From NCBI GenBank assembly GCA_905221605.1, contig CAJNDS010001169.1, forward strand, positions 248,001 through 312,000: a stretch of DNA of 64,000 bases. The letters run 5' to 3'. This document shows, piece by piece, positions 1 through 11,900 of this stretch; positions within the stretch are counted from its first letter, which is position 1, and every line of letters begins with the position of its first letter. Made by a program: the position numbers and the translations under genes. The DNA is from Symbiodinium natans. Lineage: Eukaryota; Sar; Dinophyceae; Suessiales; Symbiodiniaceae. The notes under the pieces were generated by a model. The model was not told the origin of the DNA. It was given only the letters and a program-made list of their open reading frames with translations, and ran no database searches.

Positions 1-219
1 ACCTCCGATGCGCAGGAGGCTCCAGGGTTGGCTTCGAAGTCCTTGCTTCGGAGTTTAAGCGGTGGAGAGTTTAAGGGTTGAGAGGGTTGCAGAGGGTTGA
101 GGGCTTAGGATTTAGGACTTTTTAGGGTTTAGGATATTCAGGGTTTAGGGCTTAGGGTTCAAAATGTAAGGCTTAGGATTCGGGATTTAGGGGTTAGGGC
201 TAAGGGGTTTAGGCGGCTC

Positions 220-261
220 CTTCAGCATCCGAAGCTGGCTCACATCGAGATCTCGGAAGGC
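220..261 (-). CDS. Orphan exon (AFRDLDVSQLRMLK)
   Basis: Fourteen codons, acceptor tccag|G, donor GA (aag|GAGCCG), phase 0. LRR-like spacing; no link to SF3B1. Confidence 0.45.
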
Positions 262-2954
262 CTGGACACATTGGCGAACCAACAACCGGTTCATATGTGG
301 GCCTTAATAATTAGATTCGGGTTTTGTGGGTTATGATAGTATAAATATAAAGGAATCCTAAGGGAAGGCTATTAGTAATTATTCCGACCCCTATATTAGG
401 TTCGACGTTTGGGGGTGTGGAGCTTACCACCGGGACTTTCGCACTGCAACCGCCAAAGTGAGCAAACTTTACCCAGATACACATGGGGGTTTCCGAAATT
501 TGGGGTACCTACTCTTTGGGGATCTACATTAGGGGTCCCCTATTTTCGTAAACCCCCACATTTCACCACATATCATGGGGGACCCGGAGCACCCTCAACA
601 CCCTTTGTCGCTCCTTGTTCGAGATTATGCATGGGGGACCGAGATCTGGGATTCATCGGCCTGGATTCCTTGCACTTAGGGCGCCCCCCAACTCCCAACT
701 CTAAATCCTAGAATCCTCAGACCCTCAACCCCCAAAACCCGAAACAAAACACACACTTAAAGCCCCTAGGCTCTGAAACCTCTAGCCATGAAAACCCCGA
801 AGCCTTCAACGAACCCTCCAACAAACCCTCAAACACCCTGAAGCCCCAAGTCCCTCAAACCCACAGAGCCCCCTACACAAACCACAACCCTCCCAAACAA
901 TTCACCCTAAGAAACTCCCAACATATTGCAGGGGGAGCGAGCCTCAAACCAGTCTGTCCGCGAAGCCGAGGCGAGTAGCTGCCACGGCAGTATGATGCCT
1001 GGGTAGTCTGGGGTTTAGGGTTGTTTTTGTTTGGGGCTGCTAGCCCAGGGTTTAGTTCTAAGCACGGCTCCAAACTACCATGAGTATCACTAGTTATTGT
1101 AGGACCCTCAAAAGGGCACCCCAAAATCTTGCGAAAACACATAGCTGCCCTACTAGCCCTCCAAGTGGCTGAACTGCGAACCACTAGAGACGCACGAGAG
1201 GCATGTTCCGCAGATCAGAGTGTAGGGCTTAGGTTCAGTGGTTTTTCACTTGGGGGTCTCGTGACTACTGAAGGCAATTAGGTTGACAAGGGAACCGGAC
1301 CCAAACAGAGGCCAGAAGGGCACTTGGAGGTTCATGGGCATTTACGCCCGAGCCTATGCGTAGGGCAACTATCGCTACAATGGGGTGGAACCTTATTGGG
1401 CGTCGACTGCTTGTCTGATGACTTCAATGTAGTTCCTTTTTTGTGTTTGTTTCTGTTTTTTTGTTGGGGGGGGGAGGGGGGAGAGGACTAAAACCAAGCC
1501 TTGACCCCTTAGCTTGGACTGACGCCCTGGGTCAGTGGGTGATGTGCTTCAAAGCTCTAAACATTAAACCAAGAGCTAAATCCCTAAAAGACAAGAACTT
1601 TAGATTCAGGCTACAGTAATAAGTAAGCTACCACAATAACTTACATTAAGCTGCCACAAACAAGAACTAACCTCATTTGCTACCATATTGCAAGATTTTG
1701 GTGGCGTGTGTCAAGCTTCAAGCAGCAAACCCCTGCTGCATGGAACCGAAACCTTAATTCGAACCTAAGCTTTCAACACCATAGCCCCTAAACCCTATCA
1801 TTTCAGAATCTTACTTCAGGCAAGAAGAAGCGGCGTCTCTGGCTGCTGTCCGGGTGCAGGGGCGCTCCTGCAGCAGTGTTTCGCCCGCTCCTGCCGCAAG
1901 ACGTCGATTGGGGGTCTTAGGGCATCGGGCTTTGTGGTTAGCTTTTAGCGTTTTGGCTACTTGTAGTTTCCATAAACCCTAAAGCCGAAACCCCTAAACC
2001 TCAAGTTAATGAAAGGTGTAATGAGGGCCAAGCCTCGACCTTGCAAAGCCCGAAGCCTGAAAAGCCACAAGCGCTGTTCGGGGGGCTTAAGGGACCAGGT
2101 GCGCCGAGGATGAACGCCTCCAGCCCCTCGACTCTTGAAGCCCTAAGCCCCTAGAACCTGAACACCTAATTTCATGCGCATCTGGGTGTCATATTCCTTG
2201 AGGTTGGAGAGGTGATTTCTTGAAACGCGCTTACGTCTGGGGGTTGATGGGGGTCAGGGGTTTTGGTTTAAGGTTTTGGGGTTTTTGTTCTGATCCCGCT
2301 TTTGGACCGTTTCAGGTGGATAGGTCTGCTTGTAGGAAGCATATATCTACACTGCTTATAAGAGGTTGATAAACAGGAACGACCCACCTGTAAACTGTCC
2401 GTCAAGTTTCCGAAAGGTCCACCTCTCCGGACAAATATTTGCATTGTATGCAACAAGAGGTTAAAGTTTAAGGTTATCAACATCCTTCCCGGCCCTCAAC
2501 CTTTCACTACCTCCTATCCAAAAGCCGGGGTTGTTTGGGCGTTGGGGGGGATGCGATGGCAGGAAAAACCTCTGTACAATTCAGAAGGTCGGCTCGCCTC
2601 GCGCTCGAGTTGACACAAGGTGCCGCCCAACCACAGGGTTCGTCCTCCTCAGGAGTCGAAGGCTTCAGGGTTTGGTATTTAGGGTTCGGACCTTGCAGCA
2701 ACAAGTATGCCTGGAGGGAATCTTCACCTTCTGATAACATCATGCTTCAGCCCAAATTCCCCCCGATTCCTGCCATCCCCGAGGGCATTCGCTTCGGCTC
2801 GTGCGGTTTAGGGCCCAGGCTTTGGTCAAGGCTTCGGGGAAACCCCACAGAAAGCCCTGTGAGCCCAGTGACTGCGCAGCCCCACATCCCTAAAACCAGC
2901 AGAACTTCGGGCGCCAACAACGTAACAAAGGGGGCCCTTGCAGCCCAGATACAC
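262..2954. other. Non-coding, telomere-like, little else
   Basis: Mostly degenerate TTTAGGG (left) and CCCTAAA (middle) DNA. One island at about 1821-1885 on the minus strand has a gcggcag|G acceptor and a GTAAGA donor but no decisive frame; its GAGCGGGCGAAA start resembles SF3B1 exon 6. Confidence 0.5.
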
Positions 2955-2996
2955 CTCCAGCCCATCCGGCGGCTCGGGAGAGCAAACTGGCTCGAC
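2955..2996 (-). CDS. Orphan exon (VEPVCSPEPPDGLE)
   Basis: Fourteen codons, acceptor agag|G, donor GT (gag|GTGTAT). Lies inside a 0.5-kb repeat-free island that is open in several frames. Confidence 0.35.
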
Positions 2997-4096
2997 CTCT
3001 TCGCAGGGCTTGGGGGCTTCGGGTTTGGGCATCCAGGGCCCGGAGTCTTGGGTAGTTGCAACTGTGCCGAGAAATTCTCTACCACCTGAAACCTAAAAAC
3101 CCGAAGACACTGAAACGCTAAAGTCTAAAACCCTGGAGGGTTGGAGATTTTAGTTCCCAGGGACTTCAAGACACCCTTGCATAAGCATCACCTCGTATAT
3201 CAGTTCTTCTTAGGGCTTCGGGTTTCGGGTGAAAAGTAGCTCAACACGTGCACTCCTACAGACCCGCAGATTCTTGCAGTGTTTAGGATCTAGGGCTTAA
3301 CATTCTGGCTACTTGGAGTCCGGAGCCCTCTGGAAGCGCACTTGGAAGGGCCATGAACGTTATCGAGGACTTTAGGATTGTTTTGGGGGGGTTTTGTGTT
3401 TGGAGGGAACTTAAGGGTTTGGGGGGGTTGAGGCGTTCGGGGTTCAAGGGCATGAGGAGGTTGGATTGGTTATGGCAGTTTTGTGTTGAAGTTGCAGGTA
3501 GGAACATTTGCACCTGTCGTCTCCAAGAGGCAAAGCCTTTTTCTTACAAGCTGGGCAAAGAACCCTGAATCCAGACCCTAAACCCTAAAACCTAAGGACC
3601 TCAGGACAACCTTAAACACTAGTTACACCCGCACCCCTCAACCCTCAGCCTCTAGCCCTACTTGGAGGTACAGGGTACTTACAACCCAATAATAACAGTA
3701 CTTATTTGCCCCTAAGTCCGCTCAGCAGGTTAAGCAGGCTTGTAGTTAGGCTGCACAAGTACCCATGAACCAAGTAAACCCTAAACCCTAAACCCAAAAC
3801 CTTAAACCTTAAAACCTAAACCCTAAACCCTCAGCTGCAGCTTGGAGTCTTTGCCGGCCCCGGCGACTTGCAGTGCTCCTGTCCAGACCTTGCGCTAACA
3901 GCCATTCAGTCTGAGGGTAGTTTCATGGGCCCTTAATCTGGTCCTTTACCTTCCTTAAAGGGTTCTGATGTATGGGCGCTTAATTTGTATAGGGTATATA
4001 AGAGATGTATGTCCCCTTTTAAGGGTCCATATTAAGGGACCATGTAATTACCCAAAGCTTCAGGGCCAGCTGAGGGGCTTTGCGGGGCTTGGGGGG

Positions 4097-4170
4097 CTTG
4101 AGGGGGGCTTGAGGGGGGCTTGAGGGGGGCTTGAGGGGGGCTTGAGGGGGGCTTGAGGGCGGCTTGAGGG
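4097..4170 (+). repeat. 11-bp tandem repeat CTTGAGGGGGG
   Basis: Six to seven copies in exact 11-base register. Confidence 0.9.
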
Positions 4171-4507
4171 GCTTGGGGGGGGGTCTAGGGGTTAGGGTTG
4201 TCAGGGTTCGGTTGAAGGGGCTTTAGGGTTTAGGGTCTTTGGCTTTTAGGAAAGTGGCTTTGGAGAGCTTGGGGGGGGGGGGGGGGGGGGCGGTTAGGAT
4301 TTAAGGTTTCGTGTTTGGGGGTATATGTGTCAGCCTTGACCCACCCTGCCCTATATAGGGGACTTTTCCATCACCTCCAGGGGTTAGGATTATTGGGGCT
4401 GTTTTCACGTATTCCCTGAAACCTGTTAGACCTAAACTGCAAAAAGAGCTTCCTTAAACAAAAATGCCCAAAACCTGTGAAGTCTGACACGTGACTTGCT
4501 GGTGTAC

Positions 4508-4558
4508 CAGGCTGTTCATGTGGTCGTAGGCAGCCCGTGTCGCTCGCATCTGCGCATC
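4508..4558 (-). CDS. Orphan exon (DAQMRATRAAYDHMNSL)
   Basis: Seventeen codons, acceptor ccgag|G, donor GT (ctg|GTACAC). Helical composition; family unknown and not a known SF3B1 segment. Confidence 0.4.
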
Positions 4559-5057
4559 CTCGGGCACACTCGGGCTTAGAGTTGTAGAGGGGTTGAGGGA
4601 ATAGCAGATAGGCAACAGGTGTAGGATGGTTCAGACTTTGGATTCAACGAGTGCGCTTTCTTGCCGCGTTTCAGCCAGGGTGTAGAGTTGAGGTTTACGG
4701 GTCCAAGGGCTTGTGGTCCGGAAAAGGGTCGAAAGATTGGGGTTTTGGAGTCAGGAGAAGATGTGGAGTATGCGGATTTCACACGGCACAGAAAAATGTG
4801 GGGATGTTATAGGCTAGGAGAGGCTATAATTTGAGGTGAAAGGCTTGGGGCTTAGAGACTTTAAGGCATTTAGGGGCAGTGCTTTGAATGTTTCGGGTTT
4901 ACAAGGCTTAGGGAGTTTAAGTGTTTGGAGACACGCCCGAAGCTCGGCCTAGGCACGAGCTTCGCGCAGCTCCGCGACGCCTCGGCCACCAGCGACTCGA
5001 GGTCTCTCATGGCTGCGGGAAGAATCTACGAAAAGGCTTAGGGTTGGGTGGTATGGG

Positions 5058-5154
5058 TTGGGATGCTCCCCCTTGTACTAACAGTTCTTAATGGGGATTA
5101 TAGGGGGTACTAGAATCCCTATTACGGACTGTTAGCATAAGAGGGACATCCCAA
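5058..5154. mobile_element. MITE copy 1 (about 97 bp)
   Basis: Terminal inverted repeats TTGGGATGCTCCCCC / ...GGGACATCCCAA, interior near-palindrome TACTAACAGTTCTTAAT...ATTACGGACTGTTAG. No coding capacity. Confidence 0.8.
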
Positions 5155-5866
5155 GGCATAGGGTTTAGGGGCTTACGGTTCAGGCTTCTTATTCTCAAGA
5201 CCTGGGCTGTGACGAGGGTCGTGTACCCTTCGCCCGAAGCTCCGGATCCGATGGAGCCAAGCAGCTGCGGGCACAGACTAAACCTCTTCGACCAGGGTTG
5301 GGGGGGATGGATCTTGCTACACCCCAAATCAGCATACCTGTAGGAGCCAGGCCCAGTCAAGTGACGCATGGCAAAACGAACCGTAGCCAGGCCTTGAATA
5401 TTGCCGTAGGGTTCTAAGTTGTAGCTCCTTTGGGGCAGCTTGCCCTACCTTAGCTACACACGAACCTTCAAGTACGGGTTAATAGTTTGCATGCGAGGCT
5501 CCATGAACCTGGTGCTTAGGGGTGTGTGGGGGTAGGGAATTATAGTACAAAACTCGAAGACCCCCCCACAGCCTGAAGCCCAAGAGCCTAAACATCCCTA
5601 AACCCTCAGCTCTAAGCCAGAGGCCATGAACCCTTAATCCTAAAGCCCTGCAACCTTACAACCGGTTATAGGCCGACCCTTCTCAAAGACAGATCCTCAA
5701 CCGCTGAGCCCCACGAAAACCCAAACCAACTGAACACCAAAGAGGCAACTGTCCCAAGACCTTAAAAGGCAAGACCCTTATCAGCCCTTTTGAAACCTTG
5801 AAACCCCTAATGCCCTGCAAGTACTTCTAGACTTCATTAACGAAGCGCTTCCCCGCAAGGTCATGC

Positions 5867-5907
5867 CAAGGCCTGCCGCCTTGGCAAGGTTGCTGATGAT
5901 CTCTCGC
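5867..5907 (-). CDS. SF3B1: SF3B1 exon 27 ([13 protein letters not shown])
   Basis: Identical to [13 protein letters not shown]. Acceptor gctgag|G; the best donor is GC (cttg|GCATGA), though the frame stays open. No later SF3B1 exon (MRPDIDN, YVRNTTARAF and so on) was found to the left. Confidence 0.95.
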
Positions 5908-8900
5908 CTCAGCGGCTAATGAGTCCCTTTTTCGGGGTTTAGGGTTTAGGGTTCAGGGTTTAGGGTTCAGGGTTCAGGGTTCAGGGTTTAGGGTTTAGGG
6001 TTTAGGGTTTGGGGTTTAGGGTTTAGGGTTTAGGGTTTAGGGTTTAGGGTTTAGGGTTTAGGGTTGCTTCAATTTTGGTCCACTGTGGGTTCTCAGCAAT
6101 GTTTGCGATGCAGTTACTAAAGGTTTCCTCACTTCTCTACCAGCTCTCACATGCTCAGCATCCTAAACCCTACCTAAACCCTACATAACAATCATAACAA
6201 GCCAAGAAGCCCCAAACCCTGCTCTGCCCCTGAGGTTCCTGCCCTTCTACTCGAGCAAAGTAGTCCTCATCGATGAGCAGGGGCTCAATGACCACCAAGA
6301 TCTTGTGGACGTAGGGTCGCACCTTGTGAGTTCCCTGTAATTCGGGTTGAAGGTTTTGGGCTTCCCCGGATTCTCTGGTCCCTTTTGGGGTACCATGCTT
6401 AAAACAGATCGAACATTATCTGTGAACAGGGTCTCCTGTAAATCAACCCAGCATGTTCCTATAGGCAATTCCGTGTAGGAAAGATCTTGAGCAGGATCAA
6501 AAAAAGGCCCCCAAACCCAAGGAAAGACCCCTTGACATAGTGGCCCCAAACCCCTAACCCTACGCCCTCTTTAAACCCTAAACCCACAAAATCCTGGCCC
6601 TGAAGTATCCAAGTGAAGGATTTAGAGGGCTTCACCTGAGGAAGGCGAGGGTTCGGGGTTTGGGTTTAGGTTTCACGGCTTCGGTTTAGGGATCTGGGGT
6701 TGAGGGTTTGTGACTGGGACCCTGGCCATGTCGTCCAGCTTATAAAGCACGCGGTCGATCACCTGCACAAACTTTAGGTGAAGATGTTCTGCTTGGGGCT
6801 TTTAGGGTTGGCTGGTTTACATGTAACCCCCGAACCCGACAAAGCTTAGCCCCAAAACACAGGACGTAGTAATTCAGAATCTGCATCTGTGAAAAGTCCT
6901 TCTACTTCAACATAGAAGTGAAAAGAACTCTACCAAGCACGGAAACCATAGTGTTTAGGGTGGACTTTGCCTTGAAGCCGCCCCCAAGCTCTGAAACCAC
7001 CAAGCGCAACTCTCTCAAGCGAAGCAACCCTAAAACCCCAAACCCTAAACCTGGAGGGGTTGGTTAGCTTAGGTTTTGGTTCGCCCCTGCCACAGGGGGC
7101 CTTGACCAAAAGATGTCGCTCCTGATCTTCGAGGGTGCTGCCTGCGCGCAAACGCAGCTCGGGGCCGCGAGGACTTGCGGGTTCAGGGTTCAGGTTTGGT
7201 TGGGGTTTCGGAGATTTGGGATGGGGGGATTCAGCCTTTAAAGTTTGGGATTAGTGTAGCGCTTAGGCTCGGAACGTGTGGGGCTTCTGCACCATGACGA
7301 CAGGTCGCTCCGTGCAGAACCCAACCCTACCCCACATACCTAGACTACAACACGCTGAAACTCTTGAAGTTCAGGAGTCGGGCTAGGGGCTTGTGGACCC
7401 CTAATTTCCCAACAAATTCTCAAACTGCAGGGATGTGGGCCAGTCGGGTGCTGCATCGCTGGTGTTATATGTCGGTCGCCCTTACGGTCATAGCCTGAAC
7501 CTTAAACCCTAAACCCTCAACCCGAAGCCTAAACCCTAAGCCCTAAACCCTAAACCCCTAAACCCCTAAACCCCTAAACCCCTAAACCCCTAAACCCCTA
7601 AACCCCTAAACCCCTAAACCCCTAAACCCCTAAACCCCTAAACCCCTAAACCCCTAAACCCCTAAACCCCTAAACCCTAAACCCCTAACCCCTAAACCCC
7701 TAAAAACCCCTAAACCCCAAAACCCTAAACCCTAAACCCCTAAAAACCCCTAAACCCCTAAACCCCTAAACCCCCCCTAAACCCTAAACCCTAAACCCTA
7801 ACCCTAAACCCTAAACCCTAAACCCTAAACCCTAAACCCTAAACCCTAAACCCTAAACCCTAAACCCTAAACCCTAAACCCTAAACCCTAAACCCTAAAC
7901 CCTAACCCTAAGCCCTAAACCCACCAGGGCCCCGTGCTCATCAGAAGCGGCAAAATCTGGTTGAAGAGCGGGCCAGGGCCGAAGCTCCGGGCGCCTTGGC
8001 GAGGCTTTGTGGGGGTTTAGGGTTTAGGCTTTAGGCTTCAGGGTTTAGGGTTTGGGGGTTAGGGTTTAGGGTTCAGGGTTTAGGGTTTAGGGGTTAGGGG
8101 TTAGGGGTTAGGGTTTAGGGTTCTCCGGGCTTGGTTTAGGGTTTGGAGGTATGTAAGGACTCCGCCCCTATCTTGGGAAGGCCCCACCATATCGAATTGC
8201 TGAGCGCAGGGCTGTCCGTGATCTGGCGGAGCGCCGCTCGGCGCATGGGAGGCGTGCCGTTCTTCACCTTCAGGGTTGAGGGCTTAGGACTCAGCAGATT
8301 TGGGGTCCCACGAAACAGCAGATCGCTAAAACAAACTCAGTCATTCAGAGCCGCCGGGAACGGCAAGAAAAGCTGGCATTCTTGTAGCTCTTAGACTTGG
8401 GCCTTCGGCGGCTTTAGGGCTCGTAGGGTGGCTTGGGGCTCACAGGGTGTTGGGTTGAGGATGTAGGGTTGTGGGTGTTCAGGGCGCGCCTTGAGCAGCA
8501 AGCGCATGATCTTCCTTTCCTTGGCCTCCTCAGGTGACAAGTTGTCGTCGTTGTCACCTGGGCGCTTGGAGTTATGTGTTGAGTGCTTGAGGGCATAGTG
8601 GGAGTGGGGGCTTAAGAGTTGAGGGTTTAGGGTTGAGGGTGTGGCGTTTAGGGGTTCGGGCTTAAGGGTAAAGAGTAGGGCGCAAGGTTTAGAGTTTAGG
8701 GTGAAGAGTTGTGAGCTGGTTGGAAATCAGTGTTGGGGTTAAGCGTTAGAGTCTACTGCTACTGGAAGGGAATCTGATCTCTCCCTGAACCCCTCATGTC
8801 CTAAATCCCCCCTTGAACCCCGAAGCCATGAAGCCCTCATCCCTGAATCCCATGAAAGGCTTGCAAATCTAATCTAAAAAAACCCTATGTCTCTGAAGCC

Positions 8901-11900
8901 CGCAACTCTAAAGCCCTCATCCCCCTAAAAACCCCCTAAAAGACGAAAATCACGGAAACCATCTAAACATTATCTGAAACCCTTGCCAAAAACACCTTAA
9001 ACCGTAACTCTAAACCCCTAAACCGAGGCCCTAAACCTCTCAAACCCCTACACCCCCAAAACTTTCAAAACCCAACAACCCAAGCACCCTAAAAGGGAGG
9101 GCTGGGCCTAAGATTCGGAAATCCAACTGTTCCATGGAACTCCACGAGGCTCGTTTGGAACCCTAAACCCCCAAACTCTATACCCATCACAAGCCGAGGG
9201 CGGCGGCCGGCCAGAAGAGGCGCGAAGTAGGAGTAGTCCTGTAAAGGGTTTAGTTCGGGTTGCGGGGCTACTGTAGGGTTTCAGGGGCTCAGGGGGTTAG
9301 GCTTTAGGCCCGAAACTCTAGCCCCTCGAACCCTGTAGCAAAAGCCCCAATCTTGATGCCCTCAACCCTGAAATACCCTTGCCTGAAGTGTAAGCCCTGC
9401 GGCCTACACCCTACACCCTACATCCTAAACCAAAGCCGAAAACCTAAACCCTGAAATCCTAACATCCTAGAGCCCTAAAGCCCGAAAACCCTAAACCATG
9501 GAAGGATGAACCCTCTGAAGCATTTCGGCCTTCAGTGTTCTTGGGGGCTGGCATCTCCGTGGGGACAAACGGCACCGTCAGGTGAGTGGCTGAGGGTTTG
9601 GGGCTTCGAGTTGAGGTTTTGCCGTTGAGGGTCTCAGATTTGTGGGTGATTCTGCCAAAGGGGAATTCAACCCGAAACCCTACAAACTGAAGCACCCTCA
9701 ACCGCGAACGAAAAACCCTAAACTCCCTCAACCCCGAAAGGGTTCGGCTCCTCCGGTTTGATCATGGGCATGTCACCCACTGCTGGTGAAGCCGGCACTT
9801 CGTACCTGAGTGGGCTTCAGGTCTGCGGCGTAGGCTTGGGTTTGAGGTTTAGGATTTGGGAAGTTTAGTGAACTTTAGCTTTAGGGAACTTAGGACTTAG
9901 GGCTTGGGACCCTCAGGTTTCGGAGTTGAGGGGGTAGCTGGTGGCTTACCGTTTTGGGGTTCTGACCCAGCTTAAGCCCCAAACCCTAGGCCCAACAACC
10001 GTACCTCAACCGCAAGCTCTACTTACTGGCTACCCATGAACCTTCAAGTAACGTGGAGGCAGCAACCTAAGAGCAAGCAGCGTGGCCTTTTGCACAAAGC
10101 GGTTTACAGAGGATCCTAAGCATACAAACAGGGAAATGAGGGCACTTCTAGATCCTGTCTGGGCTTAGGGTTCAGGGCTTTAGGGGTGCTACGCCTTCAG
10201 CCCTGAGCATGGCTTAGGGAAGGTTCTGGGGTTTAGTAAGTTTGAGACGAGGGGTCGGTGGTTTAGGGGGTTTAGGGGGAAACCCTAAATTACCAGAAAC
10301 CCCCAAACCCCAAACCCTAAACCCCAAACCCCGAACCCGAAACCCTCAACCAAAAACCCCAAACCCCAAACCCTAAACCCCAAACCCCAAACTCCAAACC
10401 CTGATCCCCTGGCGAGGCACGGCTTGGGGGCATCTGGGCTCTGCATGGAGAAGAACGGGGTGCCGCTTGGCGTCGGCCTCAATGTTCTGTAGGGTTTAAG
10501 GTTTAGGGTTTGGGGTTTCGGGTTTGAGGGTTTGAGGGTTTGAGGGCTTGAGGGCTTGAGGGCTTGAGGGCTTGAGGGTTTGAGGGTTTGAGGCTTGAGG
10601 GTTTGAGGTTTTGAGGGTTTGAGGGTTTGAGGGCTTGAGGGTTTGAGGGCTTGAGGGTTTGAGGGTTTGAGGGTTTCGGGCGTTTTTTGCGTGACAAGCT
10701 TGTTAGGTTGTTTTTGGGGCTTTCGGCTTGTTAACTGCTCTTATGGTGTCGAGGGTTTCGGGGTTCCGGACAAAATATGGACATGAGCTGTAGGCTTTAG
10801 GATCCAGGCCTAAAAGCCACAGGGTTCTGGGGCTTTTGGGATTCCGATGCCCTGCTGACCTTAAAAACCCAAAACCCGAATCCCATAACCCAAAGCCTGT
10901 CACCTGGTTAGATTCATGGTCGGCCCCCTTCCGTGTTGAGGGGTCGAAGCCTAGGGGGGGATGGGCGGGAGGCTTGCATGAAAGCCCAGGGAAGGCGATG
11001 AACATGTCAGGGTTTGGGGATGTAAGGGTTTCAAGGGTTTTGGGCTCTGGTTTTGAGGTCGAGGGCTTAGGTGCAGGATTTACTCGCAGGTCACAAAAAA
11101 CCTGGGTTCCAAGAGCACCGAAAGGGAACCTCCAACGAACCCCCGCCACATACGCCTTCCAACAGAACGATGAGACGCTAGAAGAAACCAACGACCCTCT
11201 CAAGCTCGAACCCTAAACCCCAATAAACCCAAAACAAGCTGTGGTCTGGGTGTCGCACGTCGGCGTGGAGGACAGAACCTTGATGCAAGTCCCAAACCCT
11301 CAACCAAGCAAAAATCCAAAACCCCAAACCCTGAGCCCTAAACGCCCAACCAGTACGAGTTCTGGGATTCAAATCATGATTGAGTTTAGGAATCTGAGGG
11401 TTTAAGGTTCAAGGGTGAAGGGTGTAGCGGTTCAGAGGGGCTATTCGTAGGGTGGGGTTCACCAACATTCGCAAGCATTCCGCGAATCAGTCCTTAATCT
11501 AAGGGACCTTGCGGTCCCCCAAAAAAACCCGAGAAGCCTCAAGCTCAGGTTGCCCAGTCATTCAAGACTGCGCAGGGTGCCTCGTTCACAAGGAAATCTA
11601 ACCCTTGGTACAAGGGAACAGGCGTACCTCTGGGCCCACGAGACCTCTTCTAAGTTGCTGCCAGGCCGCCGATTTGCGGATCGGGTTGTAGTTCGCCGGT
11701 GGCCTATCACGTCAGGAGATTGTTGGGTTTTTCAGGGTTGAGGGTTTAGTGTATATGAGTTCTGTCCTCGACATCACTGTGAAAATGCGTGCCATATCCA
11801 CTTACTTGTGTATTCAGAGTGCTGTACTCATCATGTATAGAACTGACTTCTATGCACTGTGTATAGGCCTGTGCACAAGGATCCGGGGACTGTCAACCCA

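Noticed and set aside
2535-3089. 184-codon plus-strand ORF with LDLFAGLGGFG, recalling a DNA methyltransferase motif
   Set aside because: No other methyltransferase motif follows, telomere-like text runs through it, and minus-strand exon signals lie in the same island.
4930-5010. Minus frame AMRDLESLVAEASRSCAKL as the next SF3B1 exon
   Set aside because: The HEAT region is nearly invariant in other exons here; this peptide does not match it, and its acceptor is not AG|G at the right place.
5224-5275. Minus frame AAAWLHRIRSF as the SF3B1 segment around YGIESF
   Set aside because: Only a few residues agree, far below the identity of the accepted exons.
10503-10697. ORF with KPSNPQ repeats
   Set aside because: Translation of the TTTGAGGG 8-mer array.
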